NCBI RefSeq assembly: GCF_900258035.1
Contig: NZ_OGTP01000012.1
Coordinates: 1 to 64,000 of the forward strand
Source of the DNA: Caballeronia novacaledonica
GTDB taxonomy: Bacteria; Pseudomonadota; Gammaproteobacteria; Burkholderiales; Burkholderiaceae
Length of the DNA: 64,000 nucleotides
Direction of reading: 5' to 3'
Below the pieces are notes generated by a model. That model saw only the letters and a program-made list of their open reading frames with translations, was not told where the DNA came from and searched no databases. Shown piece after piece: positions 9,323 through 17,956 of this stretch (the first letter of the stretch is position 1; every line of letters starts with the position of its first letter). A program made the position numbers and the translations under genes.

Positions 9323-9946
9323 CTAGACGAACAAAAACACCCCGCACGCAATCAGCGCCGCGCTCCAGAGCCAGTCCACATTGATCCACCCGCTTCGCAG
9401 AAAGCCGAGTCCGCCGCGTTCCTGAACGGACATCGCGAACATGGAGATCGCCGCGATTACGGCGAGCATGGCGCCCGTATGAACCGTCAGCGCGAGCGCG
9501 GTCGCTTCGAACGCCGTGCCGGCGACCTTGCCGGTGCACAGCGGCAACAACGCCGGCACGAGCATCAAGCCCGCGCCATGCGCGCTCGACATCACGAAGG
9601 ACCACAGCGCGAGACCCGCGAGGCCGGTGCGCATGCCGACGGTCGGTCGTCCGCGATGCCCGCGCCAGACACTCCACACGCCCCAGCCGATCAATAGCGC
9701 ACCGCATGCGCGCGCGAGCATGTCGTGACCGATCGCCATGCCGAGCGTGAGCGCGCCGGCGAGCACCAGCGCAACCGATGCCGCGTGCCCCAGCGCGATC
9801 GGCACGAGCGACACCAGCGCGACACGGCGGCTGCGCGCATAGAGGCCGAGCGCGACCGCGAAGAGCCATCCCATCGCGGGATTGAGTCCGTGAAACGCGC
9901 CGAGGCCCGCGGCCGTGACGATGAGCGCGGGCGACACGGTGTCCAT
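9323..9946 (-). CDS. multipass membrane protein partnered with SBP56, function unknown
   Basis: A 207-residue, very hydrophobic protein with about six predicted membrane helices. Conserved-looking polar motifs sit inside it: GAFHGLNPAMGWLFAVALGL near the N-terminus and SSAHGAGLMLVPAL in the middle, each with a histidine next to a helix. That pattern recalls metal or small-molecule exporters of the NicO/TauE kind, but I cannot assign a family. It starts 20 bases after the stop of the SBP56-like gene on the same strand, so the two are probably co-transcribed and functionally linked. The start is the first ATG giving a membrane-leading N-terminus. Confidence 0.75.
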   Translation of the reverse strand: MDTVSPALIVTAAGLGAFHGLNPAMGWLFAVALGLYARSRRVALVSLVPIALGHAASVALVLAGALTLGMAIGHDMLARACGALLIGWGVWSVWRGHRGRPTVGMRTGLAGLALWSFVMSSAHGAGLMLVPALLPLCTGKVAGTAFEATALALTVHTGAMLAVIAAISMFAMSVQERGGLGFLRSGWINVDWLWSAALIACGVFLFV

Positions 9947-9966
9947 GCGGATCGGCTCGCCGCGTC

Positions 9967-11361
9967 TCAGGGATAGCAGTACGAATCCGACGAACAATCG
10001 CCGCCTTGCAGCCGGATCTGATGCGGCCGATGTCCCTTCGGCCAGTCGATGAAGAACTTGTCGTCGACGGCGAGGCCGCCGTTCGGATCGGCGTCGAGCT
10101 TCACCATCCAGCCGTCGATGCCTTCGGGATAGAACTGCGCATCCACCGCGCCATAGAGCGAATTGGTGAAGTAGACGCGGCGCCCGTCGCGGCTCACTTC
10201 GACCATCTGCGGGCCGCCGTTCAGCGCGCCGTTCGCGGCCCCCGGATGCGTCGCTCGCGCGACCACGCCGCCGATGCGCACCTTGCCCGTCAGCTTCGGC
10301 GCGAACGGATCGGAGACGTCGTATTGCAGCATGTCGCCCGTGCCCCAGCACGACACGTAGAGAAAGCGGTCGTCCATGGACAGATCGATGTCCGACACGA
10401 GCGGCGGCACCGCGCCGAAGCCTTGCAGCAAGGGCGGCAGTACGCTTGCATCGGCGGGTTCGGCGGGAATGTCGATGATCTTCTTCACCGCCCATTTGTC
10501 CTTGTCGCGATACCAGGTCCAGATCGACGACGACAGATCCTTCAAACTGATCACGCAGTTGACGAAGCCGTATGCCTTGGTCGGATCGTGCGCGGGGCGC
10601 AATTCGAACACGAGCTGATATTCGTCGCCGAAGTCGATCTCCTGAATATGCCTGCGCTTCGTGAAGTCCCAGAAATGAAGCTTGCGCCCGTACTTCGCGC
10701 CGAGCAGCAACTCGGGCACGAGGCCGTTTTCGAAAGTGTCGGGCGTGCCCCATTCGCTCGTGACCATCGTGTCGTAGCCGAGATGCCACCATCCGTCATA
10801 CGCGAGTTGCTGCGGCCCGCGCTCCACTTCCCAGCGGCCGAGCGGATCGAAGCTCTGCTGATCGAGCAGCAGCACGCCGCCGGGCGCCTTGCCTTCCGCG
10901 TTGCCGAGCGCGGTGATATAGATGCCGCCCGGCCCGCAATGCACCGTATGCGGCCGCGTATAGCCGGTTTTTTCCGCGAGTTCCGCAGGCTCGATCGTCT
11001 TCACGATGACGGGTTTCTTCGGATCGGCTTTCGTGTCGATGATATGGATGCGCGACGAACGCAGCCCCGGCACGACGAGATAGCGCCGCTCCATGTGCGG
11101 ATGCGGCGCGTTCGGGCACAGGCACGACGAGCACGCGTTCCAGCCGAAGTGATGCAGCTCGTCGCCGGTATCGGGCATCGAGATTTCGCCGACGATTTTC
11201 GTGTAGTCCGGCGAATCGGGATCGACATCGACGACGGCGATCTTGTCGGGCGTCTGGCGCTCGGGATCGAACGTCGCGACGTAGGCCAGCGTTTCGCGCG
11301 GCGCTTTGGCCGCGAGGCGCGGGGAAGGGTAGAAGCTCGGATCCGGTTTCCATGTCGCCAT
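9967..11361 (-). CDS. selenium-binding protein SBP56 family (methanethiol oxidase-like)
   Basis: A 464-residue beta-propeller protein of the SBP56 family, whose bacterial members studied biochemically are methanethiol oxidases. It matches the family from start (MATWKPDPSFYPSPRLA) to end and contains CSSCLCPNAPHPH, the conserved cysteine/histidine-rich segment, plus HTVHCGPGG and DISLDDRF-like (DIDLSMDDRFLYVSCWGTGD) blade motifs. No signal peptide is seen. GGGAG upstream of the ATG at 11361 supports this start over a 24-codon-longer frame. The membrane protein at 9323 follows in the operon. Methanethiol oxidation is inferred from family; metal and substrate are untested here. Confidence 0.88.
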   Translation of the reverse strand: MATWKPDPSFYPSPRLAAKAPRETLAYVATFDPERQTPDKIAVVDVDPDSPDYTKIVGEISMPDTGDELHHFGWNACSSCLCPNAPHPHMERRYLVVPGLRSSRIHIIDTKADPKKPVIVKTIEPAELAEKTGYTRPHTVHCGPGGIYITALGNAEGKAPGGVLLLDQQSFDPLGRWEVERGPQQLAYDGWWHLGYDTMVTSEWGTPDTFENGLVPELLLGAKYGRKLHFWDFTKRRHIQEIDFGDEYQLVFELRPAHDPTKAYGFVNCVISLKDLSSSIWTWYRDKDKWAVKKIIDIPAEPADASVLPPLLQGFGAVPPLVSDIDLSMDDRFLYVSCWGTGDMLQYDVSDPFAPKLTGKVRIGGVVARATHPGAANGALNGGPQMVEVSRDGRRVYFTNSLYGAVDAQFYPEGIDGWMVKLDADPNGGLAVDDKFFIDWPKGHRPHQIRLQGGDCSSDSYCYP

Positions 11362-11563
11362 GCTGCGTCTCCCGATTGTGTGGTCGTCGATTCGCCTGCA
11401 CAAGCACGCAGAAGCACTATAGGACACAAGCACGCGACCCGCTTTCGATGCGCGCGCGGCGCAAAGATGCTTTTCTGCTTTGCTTTCGCGCGACGCATGA
11501 TTCGGCGGCGGAAACAGCGCCTAAAATACAGGCATCGCCCCTGGACCGAAAAAGGAGGTAGCG

Positions 11564-11719
11564 ATGGCCGAGCCGATGATCAGCCTGATGGCGGGAGTCG
11601 TCCTGGTGCTATGCGTCGCGGTGGTTCTCGTGATGCATCACCGGCATCCGCATATTTACACTCCGAAGGCGCGCTGGCTGGACACACATCCGCCGCGCGA
11701 CTGGCGCCACAGGCATTGA
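11564..11719 (+). CDS. 51-residue single-span membrane microprotein
   Basis: A short gene with an ideal ribosome site (AGGAGG at 11553-11558, five bases before the ATG). One hydrophobic segment (MAGVVLVLCVAVVLVMHH) is followed by a basic, histidine-rich tail (HHRHPH, later WRHRH). A strong intrinsic terminator follows 33 bases after the stop, so this is a complete small transcription unit. I do not recognise the family. It is divergent from the SBP56 gene, with 202 bases between the starts. Confidence 0.7.
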   Translation: MAEPMISLMAGVVLVLCVAVVLVMHHRHPHIYTPKARWLDTHPPRDWRHRH

Positions 11720-11751
11720 ATGTGCACCGGAACGTGAATTAAACGGATAGG

Positions 11752-11778
11752 GCGCCGGCATCGACCGGCGCTTTTTTT
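11752..11778 (+). terminator. intrinsic terminator after the 51-residue microprotein gene
   Basis: A 7-bp GC stem (11752-11758 and 11765-11771) with a 6-base loop is followed directly by seven T residues (11772-11778). Confidence 0.9.
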
Positions 11779-11793
11779 GCGGCGCAAAACGTG

Positions 11794-12114
11794 TCAGCGT
11801 CGTGGCCCTTTCATCGCCTCGGATTCCATCGCGGCGTGCCATTCCTCGCTGTTCTCGATCGGGTCCATGCCTTCGTCGATGAACGCGGACGCGCGTTCCG
11901 CCACCGAGCGCGTTTCCTCGTCGGTGCCGTCGTCGGTGACGCCGTCCTCGTCGGCGGGCGGCTCCAGCATGTCCTGCAGCATCGCCTCCAGCTCGGGCGT
12001 GTCCCACGCCTCGCCGCGCTGTTTTTTCTTCTTGATGTAATGCCGTACTTCGGCATCCTGCTCGGATGTCAGCGGTAGCCCGCGGAAGGTGCGGTTGGCG
12101 TCTAAGTCACTCAT
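11794..12114 (-). CDS. small acidic conserved hypothetical protein
   Basis: A 106-residue soluble protein. The N-terminal part carries LTSEQDAEVRHYIKKKKQRG; the rest is strongly acidic (LEPPADEDGVTDDGTDEETRS) and probably partly disordered. No domain, signal or membrane segment is seen. GAGAGGAAC upstream of the ATG at 12114 fixes the start; a longer frame upstream lacks a ribosome site. It is the first gene of its own unit. Function unknown. Confidence 0.75.
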   Translation of the reverse strand: MSDLDANRTFRGLPLTSEQDAEVRHYIKKKKQRGEAWDTPELEAMLQDMLEPPADEDGVTDDGTDEETRSVAERASAFIDEGMDPIENSEEWHAAMESEAMKGPRR

Positions 12115-12201
12115 GTTCGTTCCTCTCGCGCATAACCTGCGACGCGTTGGCAAGCGCCTCAAGTGTAACGCCGTTCGTCCGCGGGTAAAAACGCGCGAGA
12201 T

Positions 12202-12672
12202 TCAGCCGACCGGCGGCAGACGTCTTTCGATCGGCGTCGCTTTCACGATGGCCGTGCTCGTCGCGGCGCGTTCGGTGACGCGCGACAGGATGTCGTCAAG
12301 ATGCTCGATCGAGCGCAGATAGAGGCGGCACACGAAGCAGTCGTCGCCCGTCACCTTGTCGCATTCGACGAACTCGGGAATGCGCCGGATCGCTTCCTCG
12401 ACGAGATGCAACTGCCCGGGCAGCGGCTGCACTCGCACGATCGCCTGCAAGGTGTAGCCGAGCGCGCGCGGATCGATATCGACGGTGAAGCCGCGAATCA
12501 CGCCCTGCGTTTCGAGCCGCCGCATGCGTTCGGCCGTGCTCGGCGCCGACAGTCCGACGCGTTTCGCAAGCTCGCTCACCGCGATGCGCCCGTCGCTCGC
12601 GAGCACGGCGATGAGTTCGCGATCGATGGCGTCGATGCCCGTTTGCGGCGTACTGCCAAGGTTCTTTCCCAT
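12202..12672 (-). CDS. Lrp/AsnC family transcriptional regulator
   Basis: A 156-residue feast/famine regulator. An N-terminal winged helix-turn-helix (DGRIAVSELAKRVGLSAPSTAERMRRLE) is followed by a RAM ligand-binding domain (ALGYTLQAIVRV...CDKVTGDDCFVCRLYLRSIEHLDDIL). It is divergently transcribed from the EamA exporter at 12784, with 111 bases between and a perfect palindrome in that gap, so it probably controls that exporter in response to an amino acid. The ligand is not deducible. Confidence 0.9.
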   Translation of the reverse strand: MGKNLGSTPQTGIDAIDRELIAVLASDGRIAVSELAKRVGLSAPSTAERMRRLETQGVIRGFTVDIDPRALGYTLQAIVRVQPLPGQLHLVEEAIRRIPEFVECDKVTGDDCFVCRLYLRSIEHLDDILSRVTERAATSTAIVKATPIERRLPPVG

Positions 12673-12706
12673 GATGGCCTTCGAAACGGAGGGCAAGAGA
12701 TAAACG

Positions 12707-12722
12707 TGCCTAATTTTAGGCA
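12707..12722. promoter_or_regulatory. candidate Lrp operator
   Basis: A perfect inverted repeat TGCCTAA-TT-TTAGGCA with an AT-rich centre lies in the divergent gap between the Lrp-type regulator and the EamA exporter. Lrp-family sites typically have this architecture of short palindromic arms around an AT core. It sits 35 bases upstream of the regulator start and 62 bases upstream of the exporter start. Confidence 0.5.
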
Positions 12723-12783
12723 TGGTTTTGAGACAAGTGCATCGGTAGACTGAAGTCATCGAAACTTGCATGGCGGAAACGAG

Positions 12784-13722
12784 ATGAACACGGAAAGAAT
12801 CGACGCGCGCTTCGCCGGCGCATCGCACGCGCATGAATTGCGTCGCGGCGCGATCGAGATGTCGGTTGCCATGCTGATGTCGGGCACGATCGGCTGGCTC
12901 GTCGTGTCGTCGGGACAGACGCCGTGGAACGTGGTGTTCTTTCGCTGCGTGTTCGGTGGAGCGACGCTCATCGCGGTGTGCGCGGCGCTCGGCTTTCTGC
13001 AGAAGCACTATTTCTCGTGGCGCATGATCGGGCTCGCCGCGCTCGGCAGCGTGGCGATCGTCGGCAACTGGCTGCTGCTGTTCGCCGCGTATTCGCGCGC
13101 GTCGATCTCTATGGCGACGACCGTCTACAACACGCAGCCGTTCATGCTCGTCGCGCTCGGTGCAATCGTGTTGCGCGAGCGCGTGTCGGCGTCGACGATC
13201 GCGTGGCTCGGCGTCGCGTTCATCGGCCTCGTGATGGTGGTGCGCGTCGAGCCCGCCGTGCTGGCGACGCCGGGGCAATATCTGGAAGGCATCGCGTATG
13301 CGCTCGGCGCGGCTTTTCTGTACGCGATATCGTCGATCATCACGAAGCGGCTGAAGGGCACGCCGCCGCATCTGATCGCGATGCTGCACGTGCTCTTCGG
13401 CATCGTCATGCTCGCGCCGTTCGCACGCTTTGAAGCGACGCCCGGGTCGATCAGCGGCTGGGCCGATCTCGTCGTGCTCGGCGTCGTCAACACGGGGCTC
13501 ATGTACGTGCTGCTGTACGGCGCGATTCAGAAGCTGCCGACCGCGATGACAGGCGCGCTGTCGTTCATCTATCCGGTGGTGGCGATCGTCGTCGACTGGC
13601 TCGCGTTCGGGCAACGGCTCGCGTGGCTGCAAATGGCCGGCGCCGTGCTCATTCTGCTCGCGGCGGCGGGCGTGAATCTGCAATGGCGAATCGTGCCGCG
13701 AAAACGGCGCGCGAACGATTGA
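12784..13722 (+). CDS. EamA (DMT) family exporter
   Basis: A 312-residue protein with ten predicted helices in two EamA repeats, each half with the usual glycine-rich packing and the RERVSASTIAWLGVAFIGLVMVV-type C-terminal repeat signature. DMT proteins usually export amino acids or metabolites. The divergent Lrp-type regulator suggests an amino-acid-related substrate. The ATG at 12784 is preferred over the in-frame ATG at 12766 because GGAAACGAG sits just before it. Confidence 0.88.
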   Translation: MNTERIDARFAGASHAHELRRGAIEMSVAMLMSGTIGWLVVSSGQTPWNVVFFRCVFGGATLIAVCAALGFLQKHYFSWRMIGLAALGSVAIVGNWLLLFAAYSRASISMATTVYNTQPFMLVALGAIVLRERVSASTIAWLGVAFIGLVMVVRVEPAVLATPGQYLEGIAYALGAAFLYAISSIITKRLKGTPPHLIAMLHVLFGIVMLAPFARFEATPGSISGWADLVVLGVVNTGLMYVLLYGAIQKLPTAMTGALSFIYPVVAIVVDWLAFGQRLAWLQMAGAVLILLAAAGVNLQWRIVPRKRRAND

Positions 13723-13774
13723 CGCTCACTCGTATAGAATGGCGCCCCTTTCCGACTACATCGAAATTCGCGCC

Positions 13775-14686
13775 ATGTGGTTCAAGAACCTTCAGCTTCA
13801 TCGTCTTCCCGCACACTGGTCCGTCAACCCGCATCAAATGCAGCAATGGCTCGAGCCGCTCGCGTTCAGCGCGGCGTCGAGCATCGAGAACGAGCGGCGC
13901 GGCTGGGTTTCGCCGCGCGGTGACGATCAACTCGCCTACACGGCGAATCGTCAGATGCTCATCGTCTATCGCGCGGAGAAGAAGCTGCTGCCCGCTTCGG
14001 TCGTCACGCAGTTCGTGAAGGAACGCGCGGCCGAGCTCGAAGAGCAGCAGGGCTTCAAACCCGGCCGCAAGCAGATGAAAGAGCTCAAGGAACAGATCAC
14101 CGACGAACTCCTGCCGCGCGCGTTCAGCATCCGCCGCGACACGCGCGTGTGGATCGATCCGGTGAACGGCTGGCTCGCGATCGATTCGTCGTCGGCGACG
14201 GTGTGCGACGACATCATCGGCTTGCTGGTGAAATCCGTCACCGATCTGCCGCTCGCCAGCGTGCGCACCGCGCGCTCGCCCGTTTCGTCGATGACCGAAT
14301 GGCTGCTGTCGGGCGAAGGTCCGGCAGGTTTCACGCTCGATCGCGACACCGAACTGCGCTCGACCGGCGAAGGCAACGCGACGGTCCGCTACGTCGGCCA
14401 CGCGCTCGAAACGGAAGACATGCGCCGCCATATCGAAGCGGGCAAGCAGTGCATGCGCCTCGCCATGACGTGGGACGATCGCGTTTCCTTCGTGCTGACG
14501 CCGTCGCTCACGCTCAAGCGCGTGAGCGCGCTCGACGTCATCAAGGAAGCCGCCGATCCCACCGCCGCGAACGACGACGAGCGTTTCGAATCCGACTTCA
14601 TCCTGATGACGGGCGAACTCGCGCGCATGCTGTCGGCGCTGACCGAAGCGCTGGGCGGCGAAGAAGATCTGCGCGCCGCCGCGTAA
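13775..14686 (+). CDS. rdgC: recombination-associated protein RdgC
   Basis: A 303-residue DNA-binding protein that forms a ring around double-stranded DNA and limits RecA action. The N-terminus MWFKNLQLHRL and the segments FKPGRKQMKELKEQI and WIDPVNGWLAIDSSS are characteristic of RdgC, and the length is normal. An in-frame ATG at 13739 exists, but the family starts at MWFKN. It converges with the diguanylate cyclase gene, nine bases apart. Confidence 0.95.
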   Translation: MWFKNLQLHRLPAHWSVNPHQMQQWLEPLAFSAASSIENERRGWVSPRGDDQLAYTANRQMLIVYRAEKKLLPASVVTQFVKERAAELEEQQGFKPGRKQMKELKEQITDELLPRAFSIRRDTRVWIDPVNGWLAIDSSSATVCDDIIGLLVKSVTDLPLASVRTARSPVSSMTEWLLSGEGPAGFTLDRDTELRSTGEGNATVRYVGHALETEDMRRHIEAGKQCMRLAMTWDDRVSFVLTPSLTLKRVSALDVIKEAADPTAANDDERFESDFILMTGELARMLSALTEALGGEEDLRAAA

Positions 14687-14695
14687 GCATCCGCG

Positions 14696-15841
14696 TCAGG
14701 CGGACGGCGAGGGCGAGAACGCGTAGCCGTTCTTGCCGTTGCGCTTGACGGTGTACATCGTGTCGTCGGCGGCGGCGACGAGCCGCCAGTAATCGTCGAC
14801 GCGATCCGGAAAACTCGCGATGCCGATGCTCGCGCGCACGATCGAAAGGCCCATCTGCGCATCGGTTTCGCCGACGCACGCGATGATTCTTTGCGCGATC
14901 GCGGCCAGTTCGCCGTCGCTCGAAAACTCGCTCACGAGCAGCGCGAATTCATCGCCGCCGATTCGCGCGACCAGATCGCCGCCGCGCACCGCGTGACGGA
15001 AACGCCGCGATACCGCAATCAGAAATTCATCGCCGATGCGGTGGCCGTGCGTATCGTTGACGCGCTTGAAGCCGTCGAGATCGATATACAGCACCGCGAT
15101 GCGCGCCGGGCCGCGCTTGCCGCCCGCGAGCGCGTTCGCCGCTTCCTCCAGCGCCGCGAAGAGCTTGCGGCGATTGGGCAGGCCGGTCATCGGATCGTGC
15201 AGCGAAGCCTGCTCGAACTCGTTCGAAATGCCCAAAAGCTGCCGGTTGCGCTTCGCATACATGCCGAGCGCGGTGATGAGCACGCCGAAGACGATCGCCG
15301 ACAGCGCGATCAACGTATGCGACACGCTCAGGATGCGCGCGCGCACGTCCTCGCTCGCGCGATCGCGCTCGGCGCGCCACCAGGCATAGGTCGAATCGAG
15401 CGCGGAACTCGCCTCGCCGAGCGCGATGGCGGGCGAGAGCACGGCGGCGGGCAGCGACGGCGCGGGCATCGGGCTCGCCGACACCAGCGCGTGCAGCGCC
15501 GCGAGACGCCCCGCCAGCTCGATGCGCGCCTCGCGGTAGGCGGCTTGCCGCTGGGTATCGGCGGCGGGGGCGTTCTGCAGCGCCAGCGCGGAGGCTCGGG
15601 CGGTATCGGCGCGCTCGACCGCTTCGAGCACGAGCCCGACGTACTCCTGTTGCAGTTGCGCGGAAAAGATCGCGCGGACCTGCATCGCGAGGAGCAGCAG
15701 GCCGATCAGCAGACACAGCAACGCGGCGCCCGCGAGCGGCGCGGGGCCGGGCACGCGCATGCGTTCGAGCGCGCGCCGCACGCGGCCCGCCAGCGTGTCC
15801 TCAGGGGCGTGAATACTCCTCTCGCTGACGGTTCGGGACAT
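14696..15841 (-). CDS. membrane-bound diguanylate cyclase (GGDEF)
   Basis: A 381-residue protein. A TM helix near 36-56, a periplasmic region of about 110 residues without a recognised sensor fold, and a second TM near 170-190 precede a C-terminal GGDEF domain. The active site GGDEF is intact at 295-299, and an inhibitory RxxD site is present at 286-289, exactly five residues upstream, so product feedback is likely. It should make c-di-GMP from two GTP. Its start overlaps the end of the upstream membrane-protein gene by 41 bases and has no clear ribosome site, so translation may be coupled; starts further inside (for example 15760) are possible. Confidence 0.88.
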   Translation of the reverse strand: MSRTVSERSIHAPEDTLAGRVRRALERMRVPGPAPLAGAALLCLLIGLLLLAMQVRAIFSAQLQQEYVGLVLEAVERADTARASALALQNAPAADTQRQAAYREARIELAGRLAALHALVSASPMPAPSLPAAVLSPAIALGEASSALDSTYAWWRAERDRASEDVRARILSVSHTLIALSAIVFGVLITALGMYAKRNRQLLGISNEFEQASLHDPMTGLPNRRKLFAALEEAANALAGGKRGPARIAVLYIDLDGFKRVNDTHGHRIGDEFLIAVSRRFRHAVRGGDLVARIGGDEFALLVSEFSSDGELAAIAQRIIACVGETDAQMGLSIVRASIGIASFPDRVDDYWRLVAAADDTMYTVKRNGKNGYAFSPSPSA

Positions 15842-16496
15842 TGCGTTGATAGCTCACTCGATGAAAAAACGCGCCCATGCGGGCGAAGAGCCCGCCCTCG
15901 GGCTTCGCTTGCGCCTGACGCTTGCGCGCCTGCGCGTATTGATCGGTGTTGCTGCGATTCGTGACGGCAACGCGCGCCGTCGGGCGACGTTGCACGGCGG
16001 CGCTCTGAACGGGCGCGGCGGGCGATGCGCTCGCCGTCGCAAGCGCCGTGTCGGAGCTGTCCGCGACCGTGGTTTCTTCGGCGGCTGGCGTGTTGTCCGC
16101 GAGCGACGCCGTATCGATAGGCGCGGGCGCGTCGTTCGGCGCATACGGAAGCGCGCCGTTCAGCGTCGTCTCGACGGCTCCCGCGGACTGCGTCTGCGCG
16201 GCGATCACCGGCTGGTCGATGCCCAGCGTGCGCCGCGCGCTCGCCATCGCTTCCGCGTACACGCGCTGGTCGTGGTTGAACCACATTCCGTACGCGACGG
16301 TCCCGAGCACGCCGATGCCGAGCGCGGTCGCCGAAGCCATCCACAGCGCGAGTCGCCCGAAGCGCAGCGGCGTGCGCATGGGGCCGGGGTCGTCGTAATC
16401 GATTGCAGGCTCGGGCAGCGTGGTGACGGTGGGATCGTTCGCGGGACTTGCGCGGTCCGCGATGCTCTCTTCGGGTAGCTTTGCGTGCTGAGGCAT
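15801..16496 (-). CDS. single-span membrane protein with Ala/Pro-rich periplasmic tail, function unknown
   Basis: A 231-residue protein: a cytoplasmic N-terminus of about 45 residues, one TM helix (LALWMASATALGIGVLGTVAYGMWF), then a low-complexity Ala/Thr/Pro-rich extracytoplasmic region and a basic C-terminus (RKRQAQAKPEGG). No domain recognised. It runs directly into the diguanylate cyclase gene with a 41-base overlap in a different frame, which suggests co-expression and perhaps a shared signalling role. Upstream is a 496-base gap, so it is probably first in the operon. Confidence 0.65.
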   Translation of the reverse strand: MPQHAKLPEESIADRASPANDPTVTTLPEPAIDYDDPGPMRTPLRFGRLALWMASATALGIGVLGTVAYGMWFNHDQRVYAEAMASARRTLGIDQPVIAAQTQSAGAVETTLNGALPYAPNDAPAPIDTASLADNTPAAEETTVADSSDTALATASASPAAPVQSAAVQRRPTARVAVTNRSNTDQYAQARKRQAQAKPEGGLFARMGAFFHRVSYQRNVPNRQREEYSRP

Positions 16497-16992
16497 GACA
16501 GCGCTCTCCAGAACGTATTCAGACAGCGGACCGGCGCGACCGAGGGCGCGCCTGGCCCGGTACTCGCCTCGCGCGTCCCATCATTTGCACAAACGCACAG
16601 ACAAACGCGCTGCGGCGACGGGGAACGTCACGGCCGAATGCCGGTTCAGCCTGCACTGCCGGGCCAATTTTTGCCAAACAATGTAACTCGCGCCACACTT
16701 CGCGACAATCAGGCGCGGCGATGAGGCGTTGAAACGAAGACGCGGATTAGCGCGCTCGATGCTCGGCGGGTAGACGCTGGCGGGGCCGGCAGGACCGGTG
16801 CGCGGTGATTTCACCGCGTCGCATGTCGCGACGGCGAAGCAAGTTCGGCCACTACACCAGCATTCTTCATGCCAGCGCCGATTTGATGGGCGGCGCATGC
16901 ATCATTCTTCAGAGGAAGTTCCCGCGCGTATGTGAGGTGCCGCACATACGAACATGGCGAGACTTCCAGTGTGGAACGCGAGCCACACTCCG
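16497..16992. other. 496-base intergenic region with three short hairpins
   Basis: No convincing gene: the short open frames lack ribosome sites and have random-looking composition. Three inverted repeats are visible. CGCGGTGA at 16801-16808 pairs with 16811-16818. CGTATGTG near 16927 pairs with CACATACG near 16943. AGTGTGG at 16969-16975 pairs with CCACACT near 16982-16988 just after the EamA stop, where it may act as a terminator. Promoters for the 16496 gene should lie in the left part; I cannot pick one. Confidence 0.5.
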
Positions 16993-17889
16993 TCAGCGGC
17001 GTTTCGACAAGACCACGAGCGCGATGCCGCCGAGAATCGCGGCCGCGCTCGCGGCGAGTCGCGCCGTTAGCGGCTCGCCCAGCAGCAGCACGCCGCCCGC
17101 CGCCGCGATCACCGGCACGCTCAGTTGCACGGTGGCGGCCGTCGCGGGCTTCAGGCCCTTCAATGCCGCGTACCAGATGGCATAGCCGAGCGCCGATGTC
17201 AGCGCGCCCGACGCGGCGGCGTAGGCGACGCCCGGCGCGTCGAATCTCGCGAACGCGAACGCGAGCACAAGCGCCGACACGGCAACCGCGAAGGGCAGCG
17301 CGCGCAGAAAATTGCCGGCGGTTTCAGCGACGGGATCGGACTTGCCGCGCCCGCGCAGCGAATAGACGCCCCAGCCGATGCCCGCGGCGATCATCAGCGC
17401 CGACGACGCAGGATCGGGCGCCGCGAGACCCGGCAGCACGAGCCACACGAGTCCGGCGAGCGCGAGCAGCAAGCCGAGCCATTGCGTCGCGGCGAGACGT
17501 TCGCCGATCGCGATGCCGTAGCCGATCATCGTCGCCTGAACGGCGCCGAAGAGGAGCAGCGCGCCGGTGCCCGCCGCGAGCCGCACGTAGGCGTAGGAAA
17601 ACGGCGCCGCGTAGACGATCAGCGCGAGCGCCGATGCCCAGTTGCCGGCGCGCCGCGCGTCGTCGCGACGATGGCCGCCGCGCGCAATCAGCATGATCCA
17701 CAGCACGAGCGCCGCCGACGCGATGCGAACCAGCGTGAAACTCGCCGCGTCGATCTGCGTGCCCTTGAGCGCGAGACGGCACAGGAGCGAATTGCCGGCG
17801 AAGGCGAGCATCGCGATGACCGTGAGCAGCGCGACGCGCGCGCCGTGCGACGCGGGCGCGGATGAAACGTCGAAATCGGAATTGGACAT
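16993..17889 (-). CDS. EamA (DMT) family exporter
   Basis: A 298-residue, ten-helix transporter with two EamA repeats (first: NSLLCRLALKGTQIDAASFTLVRI; second: GALTSALGYAIWYAALKGLKPATAATVQLSVPVIAA, a very typical second-half signature). Probable metabolite exporter, substrate unknown. The ATG at 17889 gives the usual short cytoplasmic lead; in-frame starts at 17937 and 17988 are possible and none has a good ribosome site. It lies 67 bases downstream of the YihY-family gene on the same strand. Confidence 0.87.
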   Translation of the reverse strand: MSNSDFDVSSAPASHGARVALLTVIAMLAFAGNSLLCRLALKGTQIDAASFTLVRIASAALVLWIMLIARGGHRRDDARRAGNWASALALIVYAAPFSYAYVRLAAGTGALLLFGAVQATMIGYGIAIGERLAATQWLGLLLALAGLVWLVLPGLAAPDPASSALMIAAGIGWGVYSLRGRGKSDPVAETAGNFLRALPFAVAVSALVLAFAFARFDAPGVAYAAASGALTSALGYAIWYAALKGLKPATAATVQLSVPVIAAAGGVLLLGEPLTARLAASAAAILGGIALVVLSKRR

Positions 17890-17956
17890 CGGCAGCGCGA
17901 TGGACGAGGGCGCCTCACTGTAGCGCACACGCGGCATCGGCACATGCTGCGCTGCT

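Noticed and set aside
9323..10792. Apparent 489-residue fusion over the membrane-protein gene
   Set aside because: The upstream two thirds are an off-frame reading of the SBP56 gene; the true protein starts at 9946.
12202..13683. Apparent 493-residue frame ending in the Lrp regulator
   Set aside because: The first ~330 residues are antisense to the EamA exporter; the regulator starts at 12672.
16485..16898. Short open frames in the 496-base gap (both strands)
   Set aside because: They are Arg/Cys-rich, lack ribosome sites and overlap each other; no feature suggests translation.
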